A DNA stretch of 64,000 nucleotides from Ciborinia camelliae (Eukaryota; Ascomycota; Leotiomycetes; Helotiales; Sclerotiniaceae), in the NCBI GenBank assembly GCA_025890175.1, contig JANPYM010000009.1:1004412-1068411 (forward strand). The letters run 5' to 3'. The position numbers were made by a program, and so were the translations under genes. Of this stretch, positions 9,919 through 22,327 are shown piece after piece (the first letter of the stretch is position 1; every line of letters begins with the position of its first letter). The notes beneath the pieces are model-generated. The model searched no databases. It was not told where the DNA came from and saw only the letters and a list, made by a program, of their open reading frames with translations.

Positions 9919-11024
9919 TCAGGGTGGTCCAACCATATCATGAAATAATCCTCCATTTCCATTCGCATAAACACCTTGTATGGCTTTCATGGGTGTATCT
10001 ACTACTTTATCCCCCTCCACTGTAGCTTCCCCGTCGCGGAATTGTCGCATAAGTTGTAGAAATTGACTATTCTGAAATTTGTCACTTTGGTTGTTACTAA
10101 CGCCGTTTAGAAGTTCCCCAGCCGTACGTGATAGAGCATCTGGTGCATTTGTGTTTTGTTTTGAAGTTGGGGTTGCGGGAGGGGAAATAGTGTCTGCGCC
10201 GAGAGGAGCTTGGTTAGAGAGGTGGTTTACCGCTCTTTCGAGTTCAAGTTCGGCTTGATTGATTTTTGCTTCTGCGGCAACATCCATGGCCTGTTGTTCA
10301 GCTATCATTCTCTGTTTTTCTGCATTAGCTGCTTCATCGAAAGCTCTGGCAAATGCCGCATCATCAAAAGCTTCATTGCCTTGCGCCGATGACTGTCCTG
10401 TGGATATAAGTTGGTTTTGTTGCATAAGAACTCTAGGTACTGAATTGTATCCAGGATTCATCATAGAACGGCCATTCATTCCCATAGCAGGTTGTTTTCC
10501 TTGAGCATTCAACCCTGAACCTCCATAACTTTGCGCAAACTCCTGATGCCATCCTCCTTCCATTTGTGGTTGATGTGTTTGATATGACCCTTGTTGTTGA
10601 AATTGCGCTTGAGAACGGGAGATATTGAGGTTCTGGAAATCGCTAACCCATCCTTGACCTGCAGGATGTTGCGGTGAGGCATTTTGAAGGGATTGAGGAG
10701 GAGGGGTTTGGAAATGCCGAAGGGAGAAGGTTTGAGCTGAGGGAGAGGGACCAAGTGATTGATGACCAGCTTGAAAAGCTGCGAATTCAGCATCCAGCTG
10801 ACCTGCATTTTGAGCAGCAGATGTTCGGAAACCCTGCGGTATTGTTGTTAGTAGAGTCCCCGAGACAATGTATTGCGATTAGAAGTATATGGATATTGTA
10901 TGATGCATACTTGTGAAGGTGATGCTCTTCCAACTAATCGATCTTGTTGTAAGGTACGATCAACGTTTGAATTCTTTTGTAAATTTTGTAAAGCATTTGA
11001 TGGACCACAGAGATCATCTGCCAT
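9919..11024 (-). CDS. PEX20: Pex20, co-receptor for Pex7-dependent (PTS2) peroxisomal import
   Basis: Predicted 342-residue cytosolic import factor; in filamentous fungi Pex20 works with Pex7 to bring PTS2 cargo to the peroxisomal docking complex. Exons 11024-10911 and 10833-9919. The N-terminus MADDLCGPSNALQNLQKN, with a cysteine at residue 6, matches the Pex20 start as I know it, where this cysteine is the ubiquitination site used in receptor recycling. The middle contains a WVSDFQ segment of the Pex14/Pex13-binding W-x-x-x-F type, many Gln/Asn residues, and an Ala/Glu-rich helix (FDDAAFARAFDEAANAEKQ). The C-terminal region (FLQLMRQFRDGE) has the look of the Pex7-binding part. There are no TPR repeats, which separates it from Pex5. 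The TMEM135-like gene about 3 kb away may be functionally related, though chance proximity is as likely. Confidence 0.85.
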
Positions 11025-11971
11025 AATGACGACGGTATCGATTGAGATTATTCTGTACTGGTTTGATTTGATTGTGGTTTTGTGGTTGAAAGAATTCTAA
11101 AAAAGCCTAGGTATAACATGACAATTCGGGAATGTGAAGTTAATTGGACCGAGGTCTATGAAGTGGTTGCAGGTGGGTGGTGTGGTGGTGTCAATTGAAA
11201 ACTACCTTAACCTGAAAGATAAATAAATCTATTAGGAGATGAAGAAATGAGTATGAGTATGAGTATGAGTAGAGGAGAGTAGAGGAGAGTAGAGGAGAGT
11301 AGAGTTAGATATACTTAATACCTATTGAATGAATATACTTATGGATTGGATTGACAAGAATCTATCTCGTGAATCAATGAAACAATGGAAAATAATAAGA
11401 TGAGATGAGACGAGACAAGACGAGATGAGATGGGATGAAATGAGATGTGGAAAGAAAGGAAAAGAAAGAGGAAGAGGAAGAGGAAGAGGAAGAGGAAGAA
11501 AGGGCCAACGTGGAATAAATACTAAAAGATGGACTAAAAGATGGATGATGTATATTATAGACTGAAGCTAGAGAGTTCTCATGTTACCTAGCGTTACCTT
11601 CATCTGTCTGACTCGGGCAATTTTGCCCCTCTCATGATCTACCTAATGCGTAAGCGGTAAGGATAAGGATAAAGAAGGCACGAGCGATAATGGTTAAGGT
11701 TCTTATCGCTACCTAAGGTACCTAAATCACATGCTTTTCAACTTTCGACTTTTCGGCTTTTCGGCTTTTAGGCTTTTCATATTATTATTATGTTGATCGG
11801 CAAAAGGTTTCCCCGATATATGCCGAAAACGGTAAGTGCCGCTTAGATACGATCTGGCAGCATTAGCATCAATCAATGGATTAGTTGAGAGCTTCGAGAA
11901 GGTGGAATACTGGAATCCATACACCATCTCAACCACTTATTAATTCTCTTCCTTTTGAAATTTGTGTCAAT
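11025..11971. other. Intergenic region, PEX20-SEC13 divergent promoter DNA, microsatellite-rich
   Basis: Shared upstream DNA of two divergent genes. It contains simple tandem runs: GAGTAT x3-4 near 11250, AGAGGAGAGT units at about 11272-11302, GAGATGAGACGAGAC-type runs near 11400-11450 and AAGAGG x6 near 11468-11500. A TACCTAAGGTACCTA palindrome lies near 11710. No coding support. Confidence 0.55.
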
Positions 11972-13271
11972 ATGGCGCAAGTAATAACCAATTCAGGTCA
12001 TGATGATATGATTGTAAGTTATATATTACCATTCATCTTCTTATTTATATATATACCTTGGCAATTCTTCATCCAATCCAATAACATCAAGCGCATCCCT
12101 CGAAAGTCAATAAAACTAATTGGATTTTTGTATAGCATGATGCAGCTTTAGATTATTATGGTCGCAGACTCGCAACTTGTTCGTCGGATCGCACGGTTAA
12201 GATCTTTGAAATCGAAGGGGAAACACATCGTCTTACAGAAACACTGAAAGGGTATGTTGTTCCCTCGTGAACTCAATCCCTCAAATACCTCAAATACACG
12301 GGCCTTCAATCTCTCTCGCTCGGCATATTACACATACTCTCCTCTTCATCCCCAAGTTTCTCATTATGATCCGTCCTCTGAACACCTCACTGCTATATCT
12401 ATATCTTCCTCCCTAGCTAACACACCCATCTCCCAGCCATGAAGGAGCCATCTGGTCCATCTCCTGGGCCCACCCCAAATACGGCAACATCCTCGCCTCC
12501 GCAGGCTATGACGGAAAAGTTCTCATCTACCGCGAAACCTCCTCAGTCTGGACTAAAATCTACGATTTCGCCCTTCACACCGCTTCCGTCAATTCCCTCT
12601 CCTGGTGCCCCCACGAATCTGGATGTCTCCTCGCATGCGCCTCTTCAGATGGAAATGTCTCAGTCCTAGAATTCAAAGATAATTCTATGGATCATAAGAT
12701 CTTCCATGCCCATGGTATTGGTGTCAATAGCGTTTCATGGGCGCCATCTTCGCAGCCGGGGAGCTTGGTGAGCGCAAGTGCGGGGGGGAAAGAAGGTGGT
12801 GTTAGAAGATTTGTCACGGGGGGAAGTGATAATCTTTTGAGGGTTTGGGGATGGGATCAAGCGAGTTTGAGTTACAAGGTCGAGGGAGCTCCATTGCAAG
12901 GGCATGGTGATTGGGTTAGAGATGTTGCCTGGAGTCCTACAGTTTTACAAAAGAGTATGTCTTCCCCCTTTTATTCATTTTCCCCTTCCCCTCCTTTACC
13001 GAAATTCCAATTAACTAACCACCCCACCCGCTCAATAGGTTACATAGCATCCGCCTCCCAAGACAAAACCGTGCGCATCTGGACCTCCAGCGCAGCCTCC
13101 AACCCAGGCCAATGGGAATCTAAAGTCCTACAATTCGAACGCGAGGTCTGGCGCGTATCGTGGAGTTTAAGCGGAAATGTATTGGCGGTTAGCGGAGGGG
13201 ATAACAAGGTTTCTCTATGGAAGGAGAATCTGAGGGGTGAATGGGAATGTGTCAAAGAGATTGAGGAATAG
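11972..13271 (+). CDS. SEC13: Sec13, COPII coat and nuclear pore WD40 protein
   Basis: Predicted 302-residue beta-propeller. Sec13 forms the outer COPII cage with Sec31 at ER exit sites and is also part of the Nup84/Nup107 nuclear pore complex. Exons 11972-12013, 12136-12251, 12437-12954 and 13039-13271, all GT-AG, phases consistent. The sequence starts [14 protein letters not shown] and runs through [72 protein letters not shown] and [12 protein letters not shown]. These are the WD repeat blocks in Sec13 order and match the family closely. Length fits the usual about 300 residues. The repeat [12 protein letters not shown] opens exon 4. Confidence 0.95.
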
Positions 13272-15088
13272 ATTAGTTTTTTTTTTGCTTCTGCTTGGAG
13301 CAGAGCATTTGAGCAATGAGGATAGATGGACACAAGGCGTGAGATAAAATGAGATGAGGTGCCCACAATGTGAAGTAGAAAAGAGGCCTTTTGGGGGCAG
13401 GCAGGCAAGCAAACACCACACACCACACATCACACATCACACATCACACAAACATAACATAACACAACATGGCAAGTTTCATGCATGGATGAAAAAACCC
13501 CCCCAGAAAGAAAACAAGAATGAAAGAAAGGTCATTATGATTTCCATCCATCCTATCCCATCCCATCCCATGATTCTCATCTCATGATTCCCATCTCGCA
13601 GCAGCTCCTCTCCTCCTATTTACAAGCAATACCAACCAACCAACCCCCCCCCGGTAGTTTTTCTCACCTCACCTCACCTCACCTCACCTCACCTACCCAG
13701 CTAGCCCCTTTTTCCCAAACCGTGAACGGTCCCCATTATTAACAAAAACTTTAAAAGGTAACGTAACGTAACGTAACGAACGGCACCTACCTCACGTCTC
13801 AAGCTGAGGTCCCGATCCTTTGGGATCAGAAGAAAAAAGAAAAGGAAAAAAACGCAATGAAAAATACCTACCTACCTTGTAGGTACGTAAAGAGTAAGAG
13901 AAGAAGCCAAGCCGCGATCAAATCAAAGCATTGGGTCATAGCAATCAAGTATCAATGAGGTAGGTGTATATAAAACATGGATCACAAGCACCCATACATT
14001 CATACATTCCACTCATCCATTCATCCTCATTCATTTTTGAATTTTCAGTTCAATTCAATTCAATTCTCATATTCATATTTGATATTGTCTATCACCATAA
14101 TCTCCTTCCTCATATTGATTTAGATCAGACCCAATCCGATCCGTTCAAATACCAACTGCATTCAACCCCACTGGTACCCATCCATGAAGATGAAGATGAA
14201 CCAAAGAAAAACAAAAAGAAAAACTTCCATTGCACGCACGCCGACTCAACGCACGCACCCAACGCCCGCACGCATACTTTCAGATCCAGATCCAAACCCA
14301 AACCCAGATCTCGCATTATATTCCATTCTTTACCTTCATCCACTACCACGAGAAAATGCAGAGGCAGACGTAGACGCAGATTCATATATTCGAAGAACTA
14401 CCCGCCCCAGCCCCGTTCCAACGCCAAATTGTGGAAGAGAGGGTATATCAATAGTCAGATCCGTCTATATCCATCCATAACCCCGATCCTCAAGTCAACT
14501 CCTACCACCCATTCCTCCCCACCTACCAAAGAAAATCAAATTAACAAGGAAACAGGAAAAGAAAAAGAAGAGCGCGCAAAAAGTATGTTTGAGAAGAGAA
14601 TGTTCTGTCTGAAAAGAATGTCGAAAGTAAGTAAAATATTTGCAAATTGAATTGAAAAAGATTGTGAATAAACGATGCCCGAGGTTCGTTTTCAATTAAA
14701 CAGTTATTTCATAATATATGTTGAAATGGCCTTTCGTACTGTTGGTTCAAAATAATACGGCCTGTCGAGATGAAATGAAATAGTTGAGATTCGCTACGAT
14801 GCTACGCGAAACCAAGCCGAAGATAGCTCTCGAACACAGATAGCTCGTGGTCGAGATGAAAGCCGCCGGTTGGTGTATGTGTTGGTGTATTTAAATGATA
14901 TGCTTGCTGCTGATGCTGATGTTTTGATGAAGATATTAGAATCTTGAATCATTCCTTCGTATGTATCGTTGAGCTGATTGTCGTATATCGAGGAATTTTA
15001 TCCCCATTTTATGATCTTAATATTGATCGCCTCTGGGGACTTCTTGCGCGTCAATCATGGACATGGGAGTCGAATGAGAGAGCAAAAG
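13272..15088. other. Intergenic region, low complexity, about 1.8 kb
   Basis: Simple-sequence tracts: CACACCACACATCACACAT near 13415-13450, CCTCACCTCACC units near 13665-13695, and GTAACGTAACGTAACG near 13758-13780. A 228-codon open frame (13964-14650) is low complexity (His/Pro/Arg/Lys) and looks like pseudo-coding DNA. A divergence point for SEC13 3' and F-box 3' ends; nothing else seen. Confidence 0.5.
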
Positions 15089-17336
15089 CTAACAATAGCC
15101 ATGTTCCTTCATGAGCTTGAAGAAGTCAAGCGCTTTCTTGCCATCAATAGGCTCATCTGCCTCGCTTACATCCACATTCCAGAAAATGAATGGTCCCGAC
15201 ATAACGTTACTATCAGAACTAGATGTCGCATGGAACCATCGACCAACAATGATGCGTCCACCGGGCAAAACACAACCTTCGTAGCCCCAGGACCGAGCTA
15301 GATCGACCCCTCCATTTTCATCTGGGAAAAACTTGATGATGGTAATTCTTTGAAACCCGGGGATTCCATGCTGGGGCGGAATTCCATGAACAGCTCCATA
15401 AAAATGAGCAGTCGATGAAGAATCGTGGGAAGAACCGTAGAAGTACTTCACGCCAGGGATGTCACTGGGCTTTTTGGATTCTTTTCTTGATGATCGGGTT
15501 TTGCGTCTCGAACGACGTCGATTTGCGGGCTCAGGAGCAGGGTTAGAGAAGGGATCACTGCTAAGAATTTGTTCCCATGATTGAGGCCATTGTTGTTTTC
15601 CGAATTTCTGATCGTCAAAAAACAGAGAGATATCCTGTAAGACTGGATTAGTCATTCTGCATCACCAACATTTCAAATATTACTGGCTTACCTGAAAGGA
15701 TTCCCCACCATCTAGCTCGTCCGAGTAAGGGCCATCATCTGTATCTTCTCCGGCTTCTCTCATTCTTGTCAATTCATTGGGCTGGACGTAACCTAAGACC
15801 GAGTAAGTATTCAAAGGTCTCAACGCGAAATCTTGTTGTCAGCACTTACAATATGCACCTTTCCAGTTACTTCCTAACTGTTGAGTTCCTGACTCCAATT
15901 GACCCAACCATGGCTGTGGTAATTGGCTTCGGGGAAGCTCGGCATAAGCATGGGCGAGAAGGCCTTCACCCTTTCCAGCTTTGAGATGAAATTTGAAGAA
16001 ATTTGCCACATGCAAACACCAACGCACGTTGAGGTCGCATTTCCACCTTCCTGCGAATAATGGTTGTTTGGCTGGTGAAGCATATGCTTCCATCTGGGAC
16101 AGGTCGAATTGAGATACTGTGTTCGTACAATATCTTGGATCCAAAGATATCAATGTCAAGCATAGTTGAATCAACAACACCCGGGTGTTAGTATCGACAT
16201 TGCTATCAACGGAGCAAATGACATTCGAATTCCAGTTGTTTTTGGTCTTTAAAATCGAATCAATAATGTCAATCATGTTTCCCGTATGAGCTGTTCCTGA
16301 TGTGAAGGAAACATAATCCCGGATATAATCGAGGTTGCGACTTACAATCACCTCATGGCCGTTATCGTCGTGGACTTTGTGAGCATTGGATTCTATTCCC
16401 CTTTATTAGTATGCACACTCAACCAAGACAACTAGAAGGAGACATACCAATGATGAGGTTTTGTAGCATATCAAGACATCTTTTTTGTCCCTCTTCAACG
16501 GATCTTATAGATGTTTTGCCAAGATGCTTGTACTCATTCCAGTTGAACTTTGTGAAATTTCGGGTGGTAGCGCTTCTGGACTGGTATTTCTCTCTCAAAA
16601 GAGCCACCGTCCCATCTTTTGGAGCATCGAATATCTCCAGGAATCGATAATGCCAGACACTATCCGAGATGGCGCTGGACGTGTGTCTACACATTAGAGA
16701 ATACCGGATGACGTCTATATCGGAGGGTAAGAGCCTGGCGATCTTCTGGATTATCTGTATTAAGTAATCAGCGAACACATTCAACAGAAAAGCGCAATGA
16801 AGTTCTTCTATCCATGATCTGCGATATGGTTTAAAGTATTCTCAGAGTGGAGAATATTGATGTCACCAAGCGAGAGCATATTGGATTTGTGTATTCAGAC
16901 GAACGAGATCATGAATATGTGTCGCTACTACGGTCTAGTTCACCGTAGATCTTTATTACAGAGATTAAAAACAACGTACCTCAATTGGAATTTTCTCAAT
17001 CAAACCATTCAAACTCTTAGGAACAACTTTCGATCTTACTGCAACAGGTCGCGACTCAACGAAAATGACCGAACCTGTATCGGAATCGGAATCAATTTCA
17101 TCGCTCCGAGAGGTGGTAAAGCTACTGTTGCCTGCATCGATCTTATAATTTTCGGCATCATTGTCACTCTCCGCTGAGGATGAGTCTTCGCTATCCGAGA
17201 TCACAATAATGTTATTCTTGGCTCGCTTCGCTGGGGAGGCTTCGAAGGAATCATCCGCCTTTCTCCTGGATACAGTGAAAGGGAGCTTCGTCTGAGTTGT
17301 CCGACGATGGGTTGTCATCTTCTTCTTGCGAGGCAT
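15089..17336 (-). CDS. F-box protein with basic N-terminus, five exons
   Basis: Predicted 617-residue protein. Exons 17336-16980, 16754-16448, 16392-15850, 15792-15692, 15634-15089 (total 1854 nt). The N-terminus (MPRKKKMTTHRRTTQTKLPF) is basic and followed by a serine/acidic stretch, IVISDSEDSSSAESDND, that resembles a SUMO-interaction motif. An F-box follows across the first intron: LNGLIEKIPIE joined to IIQKIARLLPSDIDVIRYSL, then the WHYRFLEIFD motif. F-box proteins present substrates to SCF (Skp1-Cullin-Roc1) ubiquitin ligases. The C-terminal part (PGFQRITIIKFFPDE, ARSWGYEGCVLPGGRIIVGRWF) looks like the substrate domain seen in some fungal F-box proteins. Start is the first ATG in the open frame. 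Substrate unknown. Confidence 0.8.
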
Positions 17337-20300
17337 GTTGACTTCAGAGTTGGAAGTGACGATCTTGGCTGGTAGGATGCGAAAGAGGAATTGAGATGGT
17401 AGTGCTACTGCAAGAACTTTCAATTGAGATGACTTAAGAGAAATATAAGACACCGCAATAGCATGGAAGGAATTGGGAACGTACTTGATGTTGAAGTGAT
17501 AGTTATGATAGATTGGTAGGAATTGAAGGTGATTTCAATTTTGAAAAAATGGTTGTGGGCAGTCAGTCTTGCTAGATAGTGAATCTAGACGTCCACGGGT
17601 ACTAGTAGCTAATTTTGGAGGGGTCAAAGATCGTAAGTTTGCAAGCAAGAATCAATAGGTAGTAGGTAGGTAGGTAATGATAGATCGCATCGATAATGTC
17701 GAAAGATCCATGGAAGTTGTATGATTCTAATGTCTGGTACCAATGAGAAAAAAAAGATTACCCATTCGAAGTACAATAATGTGGGAAGGAACCTTCGTCG
17801 GGTCACTGAGAGACAAAAAAGAAAGATGTCAGCCTCGTCCTAAGGTAGCCTTACCCCTCAATACCTACCTCAATATCCTTGTCTCGCACATCAACTTGGA
17901 AAGATCGTACTAACCTGCAGGAGCCACAATGATATTGTGACTTCGGATTGGTCAAGATGGAGAGGACAAATAAAATGATCGACGAGGCTCACTCACGACT
18001 GAAATTTTTGTGGATTCAACAGGATCAAGATTCAAGGGTTGAAGATTTGAAGATTTGAAGTTATTGAGGAGTACAGGATAGCAAGTTGCAACAAAACACA
18101 CACAAGAAGAAGTCTGTTGGTTTGAAACTTCAGACGACAACTTTACTAACCAAAGATGTTAAAATGGCATAGAACCTATGGATACCTAGGTACCTATACC
18201 TATCGGGGGTGGCCTTTTACAGTGAATCGTGCAGTAGACAGGTGACACAAAGAAGTATTCCCATAGAGGAGTAGGTAGTAAAGTAATAAATAAGTTGATG
18301 TGGAGTATATATGCGAAGAGCTCATATTTCCAACCTTTCAACGATGAGAATAGCCTCAACATCGATTCAATTAAGCGTGTTAAAGGCAGAGAGAGTCGAT
18401 GGATGTTGCTAGAATGACTCTTTGTCTTTTGAATCCAGCCAGCCTTTTGAAATCGATGGGTGGGAAGATCACTGTGGCATTTATTTCCTGGTGTTTGTTG
18501 TATTGTGTCGTGTTGTTTCGAAGGTAGGTAGGTAGGTTCTTGCATTTGGGCACTTTCATGGAATTCACGAGATAAAAGAAAGATCAAGATCAAAGACGAC
18601 AAGAGTAAAGAAAAAGAAAAGAAAAGAAAGGAAAGAAAAGGAATTCGGATACTTATTGTAAGCTTTATAATAAACTAGGTACTGTACCTATAAAGATAAA
18701 GATAGTAGGTATGTTGAATGTTTGTTTGCTTTTTACCAGGCATTTGGTTCCAAAAGCGTGAGTATCCAAAACACCACTGTACCAAAAATTGTATTGATGT
18801 TTTGTTTGCTGTGATGGGGATAATGACTACCTAGGTATAATGCGAAATCAATCAGATCAGCTTATAAATTATAATCAATCAATAACCTCACATGTACAAT
18901 GTGCAATGTTTCACTCCCCTTCACTTCACTTCACTTCATCTCTTATCCCATTCCATCCCTTCCCTATCCCTTCCCTATCCTCATCCTCATTCTTATCCTC
19001 ATTCTCATCCTCAATCTCGTCCTCAATCTCATCCTCATCCTCATCCTCATCCTCCTCCCAATCCCCATCTTTGATAGTGACATCTCTTTTCTCGAGTTAT
19101 CTCTCTTTCTTCGTATCTTTCCATCTTTTCCATCTTTTCCCCATATCCTCCGTATCAATGAATGTTTTATCATTAATTCCACAAGTTCCAACAGTTCGGA
19201 TATCGCCTCTTCTTTAGCGTGGCTTACTCATGGCTGGCCACTGTTTCCATTCCCGGAAAATTCTCCATGCATACACCTAGTAAATCGTACCTGGTATGAA
19301 TCTGTACGATGATACGATCTTTCCTTCCGTCTGGGCAAAGTAAGCCTTATCCAATATTCTGGGTATAAACCTTATGCGCCTTGTCATCGTGATCAAATTC
19401 ACACTTCCCGTCTGGGCAGGACTTACAGTCTTACATAGTACCTAGTCAGGGCAGCGAGGGCAACAAGCCTTTACCAATCTATCTGTCTGGGCATCTGCAC
19501 CCCATCTTTCAAGTTGCAACTTGCATCAGATACAACATCAACCAGCCAGGGCAGGCCAGGCCAGGCCAGCAGCAACCTTTCTTCCATGCATAGGTACGCA
19601 TACATACTACATACCGGTCGGTACCTAGGTATGTAACCTTGACGAGGATCAATCCCGAATTCTGATACTATCACCATTCATCATCATCATCATCATCACC
19701 ATAGATGGAATATTCGCATTCGCATCCGCATTCGCCATATGGGAGGGAACATTCTTCTTACAAGTTACAACCAATTTCAATCGAAAGCTTATAAAATTCA
19801 ATCCATTCCTTGCTCAAATTCTCAAATTCTCATTCAAGCGTGACATGTAACGAACGACAAGCTCCACCCTCTCACCGCGTCTCACCTCTCACAAGTCACG
19901 CCCTCTCTTTTTTTACTTTACTTATCTGTGGGCGGGTTTGACTTCATTTTCTTGACCAACCTTCATTTTTAATAGACTCTCTCGAGACCCTCAATGACCC
20001 TCAACGACCCTTGAAAGAAACCCAGAATTTGAACCTCTCTAAGTCTAAAGGGGGGAAAATGGATACCTCCTCCCCGAGTCTAGGTCAAGATAAGCATGAA
20101 TATGGTGGCTTATTGGAATCGTCAAACCAATCATTAATACATATTGCTTATTATTCCTTGCCATTGACATAATCCGATAGAACTGTCTCCATAGATTAAC
20201 ATGGATAGACTTTTCGAAATCCAACACAAAATGCTAACGATAGTAGGACTACGCGGCACGGTCTATTATCCAGATTACTTATCGAAAATATTCCTTCGTT

Positions 20301-20556
20301 CCATTTTCTTCCCTTGAATTTCTAATCTCACAAATATCCTCATCTTGTGGAATATATACTCGTATCTTGCATACGCCTCTGATGAAACCTGATCATCCGA
20401 TCTTCTTATCAACAAACCGTCAGCCAAGGACGTTAAAATAGTGCCCAATAATATTTCTCTACTTTTTATATATAATATATACTTCTCTATATATATTTTA
20501 TCCTTTTGGCCAAGCATTCCACTCAAGAAACGTTCAAAGTGTATTGTGCGTTCGCC
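17337..20556. other. Intergenic region, about 3.2 kb, no gene seen
   Basis: Divergent upstream DNA of the F-box gene and the MFS gene. Contains many AGGTAGGTAGG runs and TACCTAGGTA palindromes (about 17665, 18185, 18525, 18832, 19625), a CTCATCCTCAATC tract at 18975-19065, repeated TCTGGGCA-type words (19330-19490), and GGCCAGGCCAGGCCA near 19550-19565. All frames here are short or low complexity. Confidence 0.5.
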
Positions 20557-22327
20557 ATGTCTTCTACCGATAATACCGAGAAGAAAATCGACGAGGATAT
20601 CCGAGCTTCAGATTCATCCAACATCGAGAAAGGTGATGTCCTCCCACGAGATGAAAACGCTGGAACGAGACACGAAGATCAAACAATCGCTATTCTCGAA
20701 CTCGTAAAAGCTCAAGATGAACATCATCCTATGCATTGGTCCGCCTTCAAACGATGGGGTATCGTGGTCATTTACTGCCTATTGCAGACTTTTGTTACTC
20801 TTACCAGTACAACATATATATCTGCCGAGTTCTTAATACAGGAAAAGTTTGGAGGAACTACTCAAGTCGTTACTCTTGGTCAGAGTATGTTCATTTTGGG
20901 AACAGCAGTCGGTCCTATATTCTTGGGTCCATTATCGTAGGTTGAGCACACATATCGTACACATATCGCACACAATGTGATCATCGTGTATCCGAACAAG
21001 AACCATTACTAAACATTTACAGTGATCTTGGTGGCCGTAAATGGATTTATGTTATTAGTATTGCATTCTATGCAGTTTTGAACTTTGTGAGTCATCTCAA
21101 AGATATCACCAACTGGATCATTCTAACAGATTTTAGGGAACTGCATATGCTCTTAATCTTCCTATGCTTATCATCTTTATGTTCCTTGCGGGCACAGCTG
21201 GTTCTACTGCCCTGTCGAATGTCGCTGGTACAATCGCCGATTTATTTGGGGATGTCGATGGTGCCGGGCAAGCAATGGCACTTTTTGTCATGTGTAAGAA
21301 CCGATATTCATTCTTTTGTTTCATATTTCATAAGTACTAATGACTTGCATATAGCTGCAAACATCGGTCCATCTGTTGGATCCCCCGTGGGGGAGTGGAT
21401 AGCCGAAAATTCGAATATGGGTCTCAAATGGATCTTTTTAATCAACGTAATTATCGGCTTTGCATTCTCTATCATCTTATGTTTCATTCCAGAAACATTA
21501 CCAAGATTAGTTATCGCCAAAGCAGCTGCAAAGAGTCAAACTGTTGATGAGCAAGAAACTGCCATCTTGACAAGTAAACTCAATGTCCTCCAAGAAATGA
21601 AATTTATCACAACGATGACATTCAGAATCATGTTCACGGAGCCTGTTGTTCTCTTCCTCGGGTTATACAACGGTTTCGCCTACGGTATCCTCTTCCTGTA
21701 CCTCGATGGAGTATTCGATGTTTTCGTTGTCAACAATGGCCTCTCTTATATCGGTGCCGATCTCACATACCTCAATTTCGTCGTCGGAGTAATCGCCATG
21801 TTCTTCTTCGTTCCGATTCAAACTTGGTTCTACGCGAGAGATCGTAAGAAGAATGGTATTAATCGACCTGAAGCTAGATTTATCACTTCTTTGGTTACCG
21901 TCTGGCTTTTCCCAATTACCCTCCTTTGGTTCGCATTCACTTCCGATGGAAGCGTATCTTATTGGTCACCAGTTGTCGCTGGCGGTGTTCTTGGTTTTGC
22001 AGACCCATTGCTATGGCTCAGTATGCTTAATTACATCACTGGTATGTTGCCCCTTCATCCTATCCGTCACATCTCGCTAATTTAAATGCTCATTTAGATG
22101 CCTACCCCAATGTCGCCGGTGCCGCCATCGCAGCTTTCCTTATCCCTTCATTCGCTCTGGCAGCTGGTCTCGCCCATCTCGGTGTCCTCATGTTCGATAG
22201 AATGTCGACGAAATGGGCCATGGGTACTATTGGATTCATTAGTATCGGCCTGTGTGCTTTGATCTACTTTATCTATTTCTTTGGTGCAAAGATTCGATCG
22301 AGATCGAAACTTGCTAGAAGATTTTAG
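20557..22327 (+). CDS. MFS transporter, DHA1-like drug/proton antiporter type
   Basis: Predicted 505-residue plasma-membrane transporter. Exons 20557-20936, 21023-21086, 21137-21293, 21355-22041, 22098-22327 (1518 nt). About 75 hydrophilic residues precede the first membrane helix (WGIVVIYCLLQTFVTLT). MFS motif A is present as GPLSDLGGRKWIYV, followed by FMFLAGTAGSTALSNVAG, the motif-C-like SANIGPSVGSPVGEW, and IPETLPRLVIAK at the end of helix 6, as in 12-helix DHA1 proteins. A helix-rich second half ends in a short basic tail (RSRSKLARRF). Such proteins export small toxic molecules or metabolites; the actual substrate cannot be told. No biosynthetic genes are next to it, so a cluster role is not suggested. 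Confidence 0.85.

Noticed and set aside
13964..14650. 228-codon open frame on the plus strand
   Set aside because: Low-complexity His/Pro/Arg/Lys translation from simple-sequence DNA, several overlapping open frames on both strands, and no domain; best seen as pseudo-coding.
16965..17453. Upstream extension of the F-box gene to 17453
   Set aside because: The extra frame starts at a GTG; the first ATG is at 17336, which begins a sensible basic N-terminus.
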